A DNA stretch of 64,000 bases from Frigoribacterium sp. PhB24 (GCF_003755185.1 NZ_RKIC01000015.1:158957-222956), one strand, 5' to 3'; positions 17,126 to 26,697 are shown, counted from the stretch's first letter. The notes: generated from the sequence alone by a model not told the origin. Numbers and translations are program-made.

Positions 17126-17641
17126 TCAGGTGGTCCCTTCCTGGACGGTCTTGCCGTACCAGGTCGTGGCGTTGGGGTTCGCGTTGTACGGTTCGATCTT
17201 CCTGTAGCCCGCGCTGCGGTAGAGGCCTCCGGCGGCCGCGAGGCTGTCGTTGGTGTCGAGCACGATCTCGCCGGCACCGAAGGCGGCAGCCCGCCGTTCG
17301 AGCTCATCGAGCAGGGCGCGCCCGAGGCCTCGCGCTCGGCCCGCGGGTCTCACGAAGAGGTGCTTGACCTCGTACCGCACGGCACCCGAGGCCGAGGGGG
17401 CGATGAGTCGGATGCCGCCGCACGCGGACGCCGCGGACGGTGAACCGGAGTCCGGACCCGCCGGATCGCCGTCGACGACGACGAACACCCCGCTCGGTGG
17501 CACGAAGGCCGTCGCGTCGGGAAGGGTCGTCGTGTAGCTGCCCTGGGCCGAGGGGAACGTGCTCTCGCGTTCGGCGAAGTACTCGGTCAGGAGGGCAGCG
17601 GCGTCGGGGGAGGAGACGTCCGTCTCGCGGAACCGGGGCAT
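17126..17641 (-). CDS. GNAT family N-acetyltransferase
   Basis: Predicted 171 residues. Acetyl-CoA-binding motif A is KHLFVRPAGRARGLGRALLDELE, followed by LDTNDSLAAAGGLYRSAGYRKI of motif B. ATG 17641 was chosen over ATG 17650 because a minus-strand TACGAT -10 (17654-17649) ends 7 nt upstream of it. Divergent from dapB across a 60-bp region holding both leaderless promoters. Substrate unknown. Confidence 0.9.
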   Translation of the reverse strand: MPRFRETDVSSPDAAALLTEYFAERESTFPSAQGSYTTTLPDATAFVPPSGVFVVVDGDPAGPDSGSPSAASACGGIRLIAPSASGAVRYEVKHLFVRPAGRARGLGRALLDELERRAAAFGAGEIVLDTNDSLAAAGGLYRSAGYRKIEPYNANPNATTWYGKTVQEGTT

Positions 17642-17701
17642 GCCCACCATCGTAGGTCGCGGCCCCGGCCCCGTCCGGTCGCCCCCGGTAGGTTGGACGA
17701 C

Positions 17702-18436
17702 ATGACTTCGCGCATCGCCGTGGTGGGAGCCACCGGCACCCTCGGCTCGTTCATCGTCGACCTCGTCGAGCGCACGCCGGGGCTCGAGCTGCACGCCGGT
17801 CTGTCGTCGCGCGACGACCTCGACGGCGTCCTCGGGGCCGACCTGGTCATCGACGTCACGCATCCCGCCGTCAGCCCCCGAATCGTCGAGCACGTCGTCC
17901 GTGCGGGCATCCCGGTCCTCGTCGGCACCTCGGGTTACAACGCGGAGCGGCTGGCCCGGCTCTCGACCGTGGTCGCCGACGCGGGGGGTCCAGGGGTGCT
18001 GGTGGTGCCGAACTTCTCGATCGGTTCGGTACTCGCGACGCGGTTCGCGACCCTGGCGGCTCGCTTCTACGAGTCCGTCGAGATCGTCGAGGCCCACCAC
18101 GAGGGCAAGGTCGACTCGCCCTCGGGCACGGCCGTGCGCACGGCTGAACTCATCGCCGAGGCGCGTCGCGACCTCGGTCCGGTGTCGGCTCCGCACGCCG
18201 ACCAGCGGGCCAGGGGCCAGCAGGTGGCGAGTGTGCCCGTGCACAGCATGCGCCTCCGCGGCGTCGTCGCCAAGCAAGAGGTCGTGTTCGGCGGAGAAGG
18301 CGAGACTCTCACCATCACGCACGACACGCTCTCGCAGCGCGCTTACGAACAGGGGCTCCGGGTCGCGATGGCGGCCGCCCCTGACGTCACCGGGGTCGTC
18401 GTGGGCCTCGACGCCGTGCTCCCCCTCGAGTCGTGA
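17702..18436 (+). CDS. dapB: 4-hydroxy-tetrahydrodipicolinate reductase
   Basis: Predicted 244 residues; second committed step of diaminopimelate/lysine synthesis. Nucleotide-binding GATGTLG at 9-15 and the catalytic signature EAHHEGKVDSPSGTA (His132/His133, Lys136) are present. TAGGTT (17689-17694) ends 7 nt before the ATG, a leaderless arrangement, which disfavours the upstream TTG. The following membrane protein gene overlaps by GTGA. dapA lies 2.3 kb further on. Confidence 0.96.
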   Translation: MTSRIAVVGATGTLGSFIVDLVERTPGLELHAGLSSRDDLDGVLGADLVIDVTHPAVSPRIVEHVVRAGIPVLVGTSGYNAERLARLSTVVADAGGPGVLVVPNFSIGSVLATRFATLAARFYESVEIVEAHHEGKVDSPSGTAVRTAELIAEARRDLGPVSAPHADQRARGQQVASVPVHSMRLRGVVAKQEVVFGGEGETLTITHDTLSQRAYEQGLRVAMAAAPDVTGVVVGLDAVLPLES

Positions 18437-18879
18437 AGGGGCGTACCGCGGCGCTGGTGATGGCGCTCCTCCTGCTGCTCTACGTCGTGCTGGTCGGCCA
18501 GCGGGCCGTCCTGTTCATCTCGACCGGCGAGCCGGTGGCGATCGCGCTCGGCATCGCCCTGCTCGTCCTTCCCCTCCTGGGCTTGTTCGCCCTGGTGGTC
18601 GAACTGCGCTTCGGCCTGCGGACGCAAGAGATCGTCAAACAACTCGCGGCCGAGGGCGGGCTGCCGGTCGACGACGTGCCGCGCCGCGCCTCCGGTCGGT
18701 ACGAGCGCGAGGCGGCGGACGCCGCGTTCCCCGCCTACAAGGCGGGCGTCGAGGCGGCACCCGACGACTGGCGCGCGTGGTTCCGGCTCGGCCTGGCCTA
18801 CGACGCGTGCGGCGACCGCCGACGGGCCCGTCAGGCCCTGCGTTGGGCCATCACGTTGCGACGCGAGACGGGCGGCTGA
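18433..18879 (+). CDS. Membrane protein with C-terminal TPR-like segment
   Basis: Predicted 148 residues. Two membrane helices (about 7-30 and 36-58) precede a soluble part with AAFPAYKAGVEAAPDDWRAW and LGLAYDACGDRRRARQALRW, which reads as one to two tetratricopeptide-like units. GTG start overlaps the dapB stop (GTGA). The same pair occurs in related actinobacteria as far as I recall; function unknown. Confidence 0.8.
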   Translation: MKGRTAALVMALLLLLYVVLVGQRAVLFISTGEPVAIALGIALLVLPLLGLFALVVELRFGLRTQEIVKQLAAEGGLPVDDVPRRASGRYEREAADAAFPAYKAGVEAAPDDWRAWFRLGLAYDACGDRRRARQALRWAITLRRETGG

Positions 18880-18906
18880 TCCGGAGGGGCCGGGCGGGGC
18901 GAGCGG

Positions 18907-19812
18907 TCAGAGGGCGTCGACGAACGCCGTCAGGGCGTCCTCGACCGTGCGGTGCCGGAACACGAAGCCGTCGCGCTCCAGTACCTCGGGAACGACCTGC
19001 TGGCTGGGCAGCAGCATCTCGCGCCCGGCCTCCTGCATGGCCGTCGAGATGACGACCTCGGGCACGCCCAGCAGATAGGGGCGGTGCAGGTCCGAGGCCA
19101 GGGTGCGGGTGACGAGGTCACTCGTCGCCGGTGTGGGCCCGACCAGGTTCACGGGCCCCGCCACGGACGACGTCAACAGGTGCACGATCGCGGCGGCCTC
19201 GTCGTGCAGGCTGATCCAGGGCCAGAACTGGTCGCCGGTGCCGAGTCGTGAGCCGAGGCCCAGCTTGGTGAGGGGCAGCAGGGGCTTGAGCGCGCCTCCG
19301 CCGGGTCCGATCACGATGCCGGTCCGCAACGTGACGACGCGCGTGGCCTCGGGGGCCTTCTCGGCGGCGGCCTCCCAGGCGACGACGACGTCGCTGAGGA
19401 ACCCCTCGCCCCGGCCGCTCGACTCGGTCAACCGCTCACCGGGTCGGTCGCCGTAGACGCCGACGGCCGAGCCGCTGAGGAACGTCGTGGGCGCCTGCGA
19501 AGCCGCTGCCATGCCCTCGACGAGCGTCGACGTCGCGGCCAGGCGTGACTCGAGGATGTCGCGCTTGTACCCGGCCGTCCACGGCAGACGCCCCAAGGAG
19601 GCGCCGGCCAGGTTCACGACGGCGTCCGCGCGGGCGATCAGGTCGTGGTCGACGATGCCGGCACTCGGCACCCAGGTGTACTCGTCCTCGGTGCGCGGTT
19701 CGTGACGCACCAACGAGAGCGGGCGGTGGCCGGCCTCGCGCAGCTGGCGGGTCAGTTCGGAGCCGATCATGCCGCTGGCGCCGGAGATCAGGACGGTGAG
19801 TGCGTCGGTCAT
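18907..19812 (-). CDS. TIGR01777 family NAD-dependent epimerase/dehydratase
   Basis: Predicted 301 residues. Rossmann start VLISGASGMIGSELTRQL, then VVNLAGASLGRLPWT, FLSGSAVGVYGDRPGE and RTGIVIGPGGGALKPLLPL, which are characteristic of the SulA-like extended-SDR subfamily TIGR01777. The enzymatic role of this family is not established. A minus-strand TACGGT -10 (19824-19819) lies 6 nt before the ATG. Divergent from thyX. Confidence 0.92.
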   Translation of the reverse strand: MTDALTVLISGASGMIGSELTRQLREAGHRPLSLVRHEPRTEDEYTWVPSAGIVDHDLIARADAVVNLAGASLGRLPWTAGYKRDILESRLAATSTLVEGMAAASQAPTTFLSGSAVGVYGDRPGERLTESSGRGEGFLSDVVVAWEAAAEKAPEATRVVTLRTGIVIGPGGGALKPLLPLTKLGLGSRLGTGDQFWPWISLHDEAAAIVHLLTSSVAGPVNLVGPTPATSDLVTRTLASDLHRPYLLGVPEVVISTAMQEAGREMLLPSQQVVPEVLERDGFVFRHRTVEDALTAFVDAL

Positions 19813-19903
19813 GGGGACACCGTATTCCGGCCCGCTGGGGGAGCGTCCGTCGGTCCGTGCCGCGCTTCTCGTCGGGGCGGTCCACCGAGGTAGAGTCGAC
19901 GCC

Positions 19904-20671
19904 GTGTCCGAGACCGAAGCCACCCCCGCCGTGCCCTCCGCCAAGACCCCCGAGTTCCGCTCCGACGTCACCGTCGAGCTCGTCCGCTCGAGCGCCCACG
20001 ACTCCGACGTGCTGTTCGCCGCACGCGTCTCGACCATGGGCGAGCTGACCCTCGACGGCGCGCAGGCGTCGGCCGACGGCGCCCAGGCGACCAAGGGCGC
20101 CGGCCTCATCAACTACCTGATGCGCGACCGCCACGGCTCGCCGTTCGAGCACAACTCGATGACCTTCTACGTGCAGGCGCCGATCTTCGTGTTCCGCGAG
20201 TTCATGCGGCACCGCATGGCCAGCTACAACGAAGAGAGCGGCCGCTACCGCGAGCTCAACCCCGTCTTCTACGTGCCCGCCCCGACCCGCAACCTGCAGC
20301 AGGTCGGCAAGCCCGGCGCGTACGACTTCCTGCCCGGCACGCCCGAGCAGTCGGCTCTCGTCGACGAGGCCACCCGAGCCGCCTCGACCCAGGCGTTCGA
20401 GGCCTACCAGCGCATGCTCGACGCCGGCATCGCACGAGAGGTCGCCCGCATCGTGCTGCCGTTGAACATCTACTCGTCGATGTACGTCACCGTGAACGCC
20501 CGGTCGCTGATGAACTTCCTCAGCCTGCGGACCAAGCGCGAGGGCACGCACTTCCCGTCGTTCCCGCAGCGCGAGATCGAGATGTGCGCCGAGAAGATGG
20601 AAGACCTCTGGGCCGAGCTCATGCCTCTGACCTACGCGGCGTTCGGGGCCAACGGGCGCGTGGCCCCCTGA
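19904..20671 (+). CDS. thyX: Flavin-dependent thymidylate synthase ThyX
   Basis: Predicted 255 residues; makes dTMP from dUMP using methylene-tetrahydrofolate, FAD and NADPH. The ThyX signature RHRMASYNEESGRY is at 102-115, with LPLNIYSSMYVTVNARSLMN at the dUMP/FAD site region. TAGAGT (19891-19896) is 7 nt before the GTG, indicating a leaderless mRNA. The order dapB, thyX, dapA, RNase J is common in actinobacteria. Confidence 0.96.
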   Translation: MSETEATPAVPSAKTPEFRSDVTVELVRSSAHDSDVLFAARVSTMGELTLDGAQASADGAQATKGAGLINYLMRDRHGSPFEHNSMTFYVQAPIFVFREFMRHRMASYNEESGRYRELNPVFYVPAPTRNLQQVGKPGAYDFLPGTPEQSALVDEATRAASTQAFEAYQRMLDAGIAREVARIVLPLNIYSSMYVTVNARSLMNFLSLRTKREGTHFPSFPQREIEMCAEKMEDLWAELMPLTYAAFGANGRVAP

Positions 20672-20691
20672 CGGTCGTCCTCGATGACGGC

Positions 20692-20713
20692 ACCCGCGCC
20701 TCCCAGGCGGGGT
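20692..20713 (+). terminator. Small hairpin between thyX and dapA
   Basis: ACCC and CGCCT pair with AGGCG and GGGT around a CCC loop with one bulged G; the left side contains CGCGCCTCC, the core of the repeated word. No T tract follows. dapA has its own promoter downstream, so partial termination is plausible. Confidence 0.45.
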
Positions 20714-20766
20714 GTCGGAAGCTCCCAGGGGAGGTCGGCCCGATGCGAGACAGTACGCTGGAGGGC

Positions 20767-21744
20767 GTGTCGAACATCAACAACCCCTTCGGTCAGGTCC
20801 TCGTCGCCCTCGTGACGCCGTTCACCGCTGACGGCGAGGTCGACTGGCCGGCCGTCGAGAAGCACATCGACGACTGCATCACCGCCGGGGCCGACGGGAT
20901 CGTCGTCACCGGTACCACCGGCGAGACCAGCACGCTCACCGACCCCGAGAAGCTCCGTCTCGTCGAGGTGGGCAAGTCGGTGGCCGCCGGTCGGGCCAAG
21001 ATCATCACGGGCGGAGGGTCGAACGAGACCGCGCACGCCATCCAGCTCTACAAGGCCAGCGAGAAAGCCGGCGCCGACGGCGTCATGATCGTCACGCCGT
21101 ACTACAACAAGCCCACGCAGGCCGGAGTGCTGACGCACTTCCGCATGATCGCCGACGCGACCGACCTGCCGGTCATCCTGTATGACATCCCCGGCCGCAC
21201 CGGCATCCCGATCAAGTACGAGACGCTGCTGCGGGCCGCCAAGCACCCGAACATCGTCGCGGTGAAGGACGCCAAGGGCGACTTCGCCGAGGTCAGCCGC
21301 GTCCTGAACCAGACCGACCTGCTCTACTTCTCGGGCGACGACGCGAACGTGCTGCCGCACCTCGCCATCGGCGCCTCGGGGCTCATCGGCGTCACGGCGA
21401 ACATCGCCGCGGCGCCCTACCGCACCATCGTCGACGCCGTGAACGCGGGCGACCTGCACACGGCGACCGAGGCGCACCAGATGCTCGAGCCCCTCGTGCG
21501 CGCCGTCATGACCCACGTGCCCGGCACGGTCGCGGCGAAGTACATCCTGCACGGCCTCGGGCGCATCTCGAGCCCCCGGGTCCGCCTGCCGCTCGTGGGC
21601 CCCGAAGACAGCGAGGCCGCCCTGATCGAAGACGAGCTGTCGCACGTCGGCTCGATCCCCGGCCTCGACCTCGGCCGCTTCCGCCCCGACCGCAACGCCG
21701 CCGCCGGTGGTGCGCTGCCCAAGGTCCACGGCACCACGCGCTGA
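20767..21744 (+). CDS. dapA: 4-hydroxy-tetrahydrodipicolinate synthase
   Basis: Predicted 325 residues; condenses pyruvate with aspartate semialdehyde. GTTGETSTL, the Tyr in VILYDIPGRTG (Y139) and the Schiff-base Lys in NIVAVKDAKGD (K167) are present. TACGCT (20754-20759) ends 7 nt before GTG 20767; the upstream in-frame reading overlaps thyX and is not real. A C-terminal Arg/Ala tail extends slightly beyond the usual ~295 residues. Confidence 0.96.
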   Translation: MSNINNPFGQVLVALVTPFTADGEVDWPAVEKHIDDCITAGADGIVVTGTTGETSTLTDPEKLRLVEVGKSVAAGRAKIITGGGSNETAHAIQLYKASEKAGADGVMIVTPYYNKPTQAGVLTHFRMIADATDLPVILYDIPGRTGIPIKYETLLRAAKHPNIVAVKDAKGDFAEVSRVLNQTDLLYFSGDDANVLPHLAIGASGLIGVTANIAAAPYRTIVDAVNAGDLHTATEAHQMLEPLVRAVMTHVPGTVAAKYILHGLGRISSPRVRLPLVGPEDSEAALIEDELSHVGSIPGLDLGRFRPDRNAAAGGALPKVHGTTR

Positions 21745-21827
21745 CCTCCTGATCGCCGCCGACGACGTCGTCGGCCACGCACCTCCCGCACACCGGGGCA
21801 CGAGCCCCACCTCAACCGAAGGAACAG

Positions 21828-23504
21828 ATGCCCACGACAATCCACGCTCCCCGAGATCTCGCCCAGGGCACGCTCCGCGTGATCCCCGTCGGTGGACTCG
21901 GCGAGATCGGCCGCAACATGACGGTCTACGAGATCGACGGCAAGCTGCTCATCGTCGACTGCGGCGTGCTCTTCCCCGAAGAGCACCAGCCCGGAGTCGA
22001 CCTGATCCTGCCCGACTTCTCGCCCATCCGCGATCGCCTCGACGACATCCTGGCCGTCGTGTTGACGCACGGTCACGAGGACCACATCGGCGCCGTGCCC
22101 TACCTGCTGCGCCTCCGGAAAGACATCCCCCTGATCGGCTCGCAGCTGACGCTCGCGCTCATCGAGGCGAAGCTCAAAGAGCACCGCATCACTCCCTACA
22201 CCCTCGCCGTGAAAGAGGGCGGGCGCGAGTCCCTCGGGCCGTACGACCTCGAGTTCATCGCGGTGAACCACTCGATCCCGGACGCTCTCGCCGTCGCCAT
22301 CCGCACCTCGGCGGGCACCGTGTTGCACACCGGCGACTTCAAGATGGACCAGCTGCCGCTCGACGACCGCATCACCGACCTTCGCGCGTTCGCCCGCCTC
22401 GGTGAAGAGGGCGTCGACCTGTTCCTGCCCGACTCGACGAACGCCGACGTGCCCGGGTTCACCGCGCTCGAGCGCGACATCGGGCCCGTGCTCGACGACG
22501 TGATCCGTCGGGCCCCCCGCCGCGTGGTCGTCGCGAGCTTCTCCAGCCACGTGCATCGCGTCCAGCAGGTGCTCGACGCCGCGCACGCCAACGGCCGTCG
22601 CGTCGCCTTCATGGGGCGCTCGATGGTCCGCAACATGGGCATCGCGGCCGACCTGGGCTACCTCAAGGTGCCCGACGGTGTCCTGATCGACGCCAAGAAG
22701 GCCAAAGACCTGCCCGACGACCGCATCGTCTACATGAGCACGGGGTCACAGGGCGAACCGATGGCCGTCCTCGCCCGCATGGCGAACCTCGAGCACCAGA
22801 TCGAGATCGGCGCCGACGACACGATCATCCTCGCGTCGAGCCTGATCCCGGGCAACGAGAACGCGGTCTACCGAGTGATCGACGGTCTCACGAAGCTCGG
22901 GGCCAAGGTCGTGCACAAGGGCAACGCCAAGGTGCACGTCTCGGGACACGCCTCGGCCGGCGAACTGCTGTACTGCTACAACATCCTGCGGCCGAAGAAC
23001 GTCATGCCCGTCCACGGCGAGCACCGCCACCTCTACGCGAACGCCGCGCTGGCGGTCCGGACCGGCGTGCCGCAGAAGAACACGATCCTGGGTGAGGACG
23101 GCATCGTCGTCGACCTGCGCGACGGAGTCGCGAAGGTCGTCGGCCAGCTCGACATCGGCTACGTCTACGTCGACGGCTCGACCGTCGGCGAGATCACCGA
23201 CGCCGACCTGAAGGACCGTCGCATCCTGAGCGAAGAAGGCTTCATCTCGGTCTTCATCGCGATGGACGCGTCGACGGGCCGTGTCGTGGTCGGACCCGAG
23301 ATCCAGTCGCGAGGCTTCGCGGAAGACGAGCGGGTGTTCGACGACGTCAAGCCGAAGATCATCGCGGCCCTCACCGAGGCCGCCGAGAACGGCACGCGCG
23401 ACACGCACGCGTTCAGCCAGGTCGTGCGTCGCACGGTCGGTCGCTGGGTCAACACGCAGCACCGTCGTCGCCCGATGATCGTGCCGGTGGTCATCAGCGC
23501 CTGA
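21828..23504 (+). CDS. rnj: Ribonuclease J
   Basis: Predicted 558 residues; metallo-beta-lactamase/beta-CASP RNase with 5' exo- and endonuclease activity. HGHEDH at 81-86 is the zinc motif; GDFKMD, SSHVHRVQQ, STGSQGEP and VHVSGHASAGEL follow in order. The N-terminus RVIPVGGLGEIGRNM is typical. Shine-Dalgarno GAAGGAAC precedes the ATG, so unlike dapA this gene is not leaderless. Followed by a strong hairpin. Confidence 0.96.
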   Translation: MPTTIHAPRDLAQGTLRVIPVGGLGEIGRNMTVYEIDGKLLIVDCGVLFPEEHQPGVDLILPDFSPIRDRLDDILAVVLTHGHEDHIGAVPYLLRLRKDIPLIGSQLTLALIEAKLKEHRITPYTLAVKEGGRESLGPYDLEFIAVNHSIPDALAVAIRTSAGTVLHTGDFKMDQLPLDDRITDLRAFARLGEEGVDLFLPDSTNADVPGFTALERDIGPVLDDVIRRAPRRVVVASFSSHVHRVQQVLDAAHANGRRVAFMGRSMVRNMGIAADLGYLKVPDGVLIDAKKAKDLPDDRIVYMSTGSQGEPMAVLARMANLEHQIEIGADDTIILASSLIPGNENAVYRVIDGLTKLGAKVVHKGNAKVHVSGHASAGELLYCYNILRPKNVMPVHGEHRHLYANAALAVRTGVPQKNTILGEDGIVVDLRDGVAKVVGQLDIGYVYVDGSTVGEITDADLKDRRILSEEGFISVFIAMDASTGRVVVGPEIQSRGFAEDERVFDDVKPKIIAALTEAAENGTRDTHAFSQVVRRTVGRWVNTQHRRRPMIVPVVISA

Positions 23505-23517
23505 GTCACACGTCCAC

Positions 23518-23560
23518 GGCGACGGCCCGCGGGGGAGACCCCGTGGGCCGTCGCCGTCGC
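23518..23560 (+). terminator. Terminator of the RNase J gene
   Basis: Seventeen-base arms 23518-23534 and 23539-23555 with one G-U pair and a GAGA tetraloop. No T run follows, as is common in actinobacteria. Confidence 0.8.
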
Positions 23561-23699
23561 CGTCTCCGGACAGAAGGACGGACCACCGGCATCGGGGAGG
23601 AGCTTTCCGCTCCCGGTTCATCCTCGGGGTTGAGGCGGCGATGCCGTGTGTCTCGCTACGGTGATGTCTGACACGTCAGTACATCGACCGGGGGTAGCC

Positions 23700-24722
23700 G
23701 TGCGTATCGCCAAAGTCTGGGTCTTTCCGATCCTCCGCATCCTGATCTTCGTCGCCATCGCCGCGGCACTCGTCAAGCTCGCGTTCTTCGCGGCACCCGC
23801 GGCCGGCGACGACACGGTCACCGTCCCGACCGGCGAACTCGTCGAACCGCAGGTCGCCGTCGCCGTCGGCACGATCACCAACGACGTGGTCGTCGACGCC
23901 ACCGTGGTCGCCGACCCGGCGACACCCGTGCCCGCGACGCTCGCGGGCACGGTCACCGGCGTCGACGTCGTCAAGGGGCAGGCGGTCGCCGCGGGGGACC
24001 GGCTCGCCACCCTCCGGTCCGAGACGCCGCAGGAGCCGCTCGTGGCCGCCGACGGCACGGTGACAGAACGCAAGCCGATCGTGAAGACGGCCGTCATCAC
24101 GGCACCCGTCGCAGGCACGGTCACGTCGGTCGCCGTCATCAAAGACCAGTCGGTCGTCGTGGGCGACGCCGTGGCGCAGGTCGCGCCTCCTACGTTCCAC
24201 GTGACGGGATCGCTGGCCGCCGATCAGCTCTACCGTCTCGTCAGTCGACCGGCCGAGGGGTCCGTCGCGATCACCGGCGGCCCGGCACCGTTCCCGTGCA
24301 CGGCACTGGCGATCGGGACCGGAGCCTCGTCGTCGTCCGGTACCGGCGAGAGCGGCGACGCCTCCGCGCCGACGGGGGACTCGTCGGGGCAGAGCGTCTC
24401 CTGCATCGTCCCCGCCGACGTCACCGTGTTCAGCGGGCTCGCCGCCAAGCTGACCATCCCGGCCGGAGTCGCCACCGACGTGCTCACCGTGCCCCTCACC
24501 GCCGTCGAGGGCGCCGCCGGCAAGGGCGTCGTCTCGGTCGTCGGCGCGGACGGTACCAGCGAGAAGCGCGACGTCACCCTCGGCATCAACGACGGCACGA
24601 ACGTCGAGGTCACGGGTGGTCTGGCCGAGGGCGACCTGGTGCTCGAGTTCGTCCCGGGCGCTGCGGCCGTTCCGCAGGGCGACTGCGTCGATCCCGCCAC
24701 GGGCGCGGACCTCTGCAGCTGA
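23700..24722 (+). CDS. HlyD/RND-type membrane fusion (adaptor) protein
   Basis: Predicted 340 residues. One N-terminal membrane helix (about 6-28), then lipoyl/biotinyl-like halves around VPATLAGTVTGVDVVKGQAV and ITAPVAGTVTSVAVIKDQSV, and a beta-barrel region ending LTVPLTAVEGAAGKGVV and GLAEGDLVLEF. It is the adaptor of the ABC exporter encoded by the next two genes. GTG 23700, preceded by GGGGG, was chosen because a TACGGT -10 at 23657-23662 would start transcription after the upstream ATG 23664. The ABC gene overlaps the stop by one base (TGATG). Confidence 0.85.
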   Translation: MRIAKVWVFPILRILIFVAIAAALVKLAFFAAPAAGDDTVTVPTGELVEPQVAVAVGTITNDVVVDATVVADPATPVPATLAGTVTGVDVVKGQAVAAGDRLATLRSETPQEPLVAADGTVTERKPIVKTAVITAPVAGTVTSVAVIKDQSVVVGDAVAQVAPPTFHVTGSLAADQLYRLVSRPAEGSVAITGGPAPFPCTALAIGTGASSSSGTGESGDASAPTGDSSGQSVSCIVPADVTVFSGLAAKLTIPAGVATDVLTVPLTAVEGAAGKGVVSVVGADGTSEKRDVTLGINDGTNVEVTGGLAEGDLVLEFVPGAAAVPQGDCVDPATGADLCS

Positions 24723-25483
24723 TGTCCCTGATCAGGCTCGAGGCTGTCACCAAGACGGTGCCCCTCGCGGACGACCAGACCCTGGACATCCTCACGGGCG
24801 TCGACCTCGTGGTGGACGCGGGCGAGCACGTGAGCATCGTGGGGCGATCGGGGTCCGGCAAATCGACGTTGCTCAACATCCTCGGGCTCATCGACGAGCC
24901 CACGACGGGTACCCACTGGTTCGACGACGTCGACGTCCGCTCGATCCGCCGTGGTCGACGTGACCGGCTGAGAGGCGCCCAGGTCGGGTTCATCTTCCAG
25001 CAGTTCAACCTGTTGCAGGGGCGTACGGCGCTCGAGAACGTCATGACCCCGCTGCTCTACGCGTCCGGCTCCGAGTTCTGGCGCCGCCGATCCATTGCGG
25101 GCGAGATGCTCGAGCGCGTGGGCCTCGGCCATCGGGCGGACTCCATGCCCCATCGCCTGTCGGGCGGCGAACAGCAGCGCGTGGCGATTGCCCGGTCGCT
25201 CGTCCGGCGGCCTCGCGTCATCCTGGCCGACGAACCGACCGGTGCGCTCGACGTCGAGACCGGGGCCGGGGTGATGACGCTGCTCGACGGCATCGCGACC
25301 GAGAACGAGGCCGCCCTGGTCACGATCACCCACGACCTCGCCGTCGCCGCCCGCGCCTCGAGGCATTACCAGCTCGACACCGGCGTCCTCTCGGCGTCGG
25401 TGGACGGGGCTCTCGACGTGCCGACACCGACGATCCCGCCGGCCGCGTCCCCGTCGCTCCTCCGTGACGAGGTCGGCGCGTGA
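24722..25483 (+). CDS. ABC transporter ATP-binding protein, MacB/LolD type
   Basis: Predicted 253 residues. Walker A GRSGSGKST (41-49), Q-loop FQQFNLL, signature LSGGEQQR, Walker B VILADEPTGALD and the H-loop in ITHD are intact. The family drives FtsX-type permeases. Start overlaps the adaptor stop and the stop overlaps the permease start (GTGA), so all three are one transcription-translation unit. A Pro/Thr-rich tail follows the fold. Confidence 0.93.
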   Translation: MSLIRLEAVTKTVPLADDQTLDILTGVDLVVDAGEHVSIVGRSGSGKSTLLNILGLIDEPTTGTHWFDDVDVRSIRRGRRDRLRGAQVGFIFQQFNLLQGRTALENVMTPLLYASGSEFWRRRSIAGEMLERVGLGHRADSMPHRLSGGEQQRVAIARSLVRRPRVILADEPTGALDVETGAGVMTLLDGIATENEAALVTITHDLAVAARASRHYQLDTGVLSASVDGALDVPTPTIPPAASPSLLRDEVGA

Positions 25484-26697
25484 GGCGCGCGGTGGCCGAC
25501 GTGGTGGGGGCCTTCGCCGAGGCCTGGGCCGAGCTGCGCGTCAACAAGCTGCGCGTGTTGCTCAGTCTGATCGGCGTGGCCGTCGCCGTCGCGGCCCTGA
25601 CCGGCGTGGTCGCGCTCGGTGGGCTCGCCGAGCAGTCCTCTCGCGAGAACGCCGAACGGTTCGGTGGCCGTCCCGCGAACTACTACGTCAACGCCTACTC
25701 GAACGGCGCCACCTCACCGAGCAGCGAGGCGATCGAGGACGCCTTCACCACGACGACGGCGCGGTACGGGATCGAGCAGACGAGCCGCGTCGTGTACGGG
25801 AATCGCGCCGTCCAGCTGGCGGACGGCGTGACCGAGGTGGGGGCCGTCACGGTCGACGTCCCGTACGGCGAGATGCATCGCGTCGTCATGACAGAGGGGG
25901 CGTGGTTCAGCGACGCCGACACGTCCCGTCTCGCACCGCCCGTCATCGTCAACGAGGCGCTCTGGCGGCAGCTCGGCTCACCGCCGTTGGCATCACATCC
26001 GACCATGCTCGTCCGGGGAGCCGACTCGGCTACGCTCGTGGTCACGGGTGTTTCGGCCTCGTCCGAGCACGACGGCCCTCAGATGTACCTGCTGCCGATC
26101 CCCGGGTACGACCTCGCCCTGGCCACCTACGGCGTCGAGACCCCGCAGTACGAGATGTGGCTGCCACCCGCGGCCAGCGACGCGTTGAGCGCCCAGGTGG
26201 CGTCCGACATGAGGGCCTCCCTCGGTGACGACGTCCAGGTCGACGTCTCACGGCAGGACTACGCCGCGGGCGGCGACGCCGACCCGTTCGGCCCCATCAA
26301 GTTGATCATCACCGGGGTCGGCGTGCTGGTGCTGTTGCTCGGCGGTCTCGGCCTGGTCAACATCGCCCTCGTGACCGTCCGTCAGCGCATCCGTGAGATC
26401 GGCGTGCGTCGGTCGTTCGGGGCCACGGCCCCTCGGGTCTTCTTCTCGGTCATGCTCGAGAGCGTCGTCGGCACGGTCGTGGCGGGGGCCGTGGGCGTGA
26501 TGGTGGCCGTCCTCGTCGTCGAGAACCCGACCGTGCAGGGCTTCATCGCTCAGGGCGCCGTTAGCGACCTCCCGCCGTTCCCCGTCGAGGCGGCGCTGAT
26601 CGGTCTGGCGTCGGCCACGATGATCGGGGCCGTGGCCGGTCTCCTGCCGGCGCTCGTGGCGATCCGTGTGAAGGTGATCGACGCCATCCGCTACTGA
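25480..26697 (+). CDS. MacB/FtsX-type ABC transporter permease
   Basis: Predicted 405 residues: one N-terminal helix (LRVLLSLIGVAVAVAALTGVV), a large extracytoplasmic MacB_PCD-like domain (about 50-260), then three C-terminal helices with NIALVTVRQRIREIGVRRSFGAT and the final VAIRVKVIDAIRY typical of FtsX domains. Together with the adaptor and ATPase it forms a MacAB-like export system. The exported substrate is not evident and no regulator is adjacent. Confidence 0.9.
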   Translation: MRRAVADVVGAFAEAWAELRVNKLRVLLSLIGVAVAVAALTGVVALGGLAEQSSRENAERFGGRPANYYVNAYSNGATSPSSEAIEDAFTTTTARYGIEQTSRVVYGNRAVQLADGVTEVGAVTVDVPYGEMHRVVMTEGAWFSDADTSRLAPPVIVNEALWRQLGSPPLASHPTMLVRGADSATLVVTGVSASSEHDGPQMYLLPIPGYDLALATYGVETPQYEMWLPPAASDALSAQVASDMRASLGDDVQVDVSRQDYAAGGDADPFGPIKLIITGVGVLVLLLGGLGLVNIALVTVRQRIREIGVRRSFGATAPRVFFSVMLESVVGTVVAGAVGVMVAVLVVENPTVQGFIAQGAVSDLPPFPVEAALIGLASATMIGAVAGLLPALVAIRVKVIDAIRY

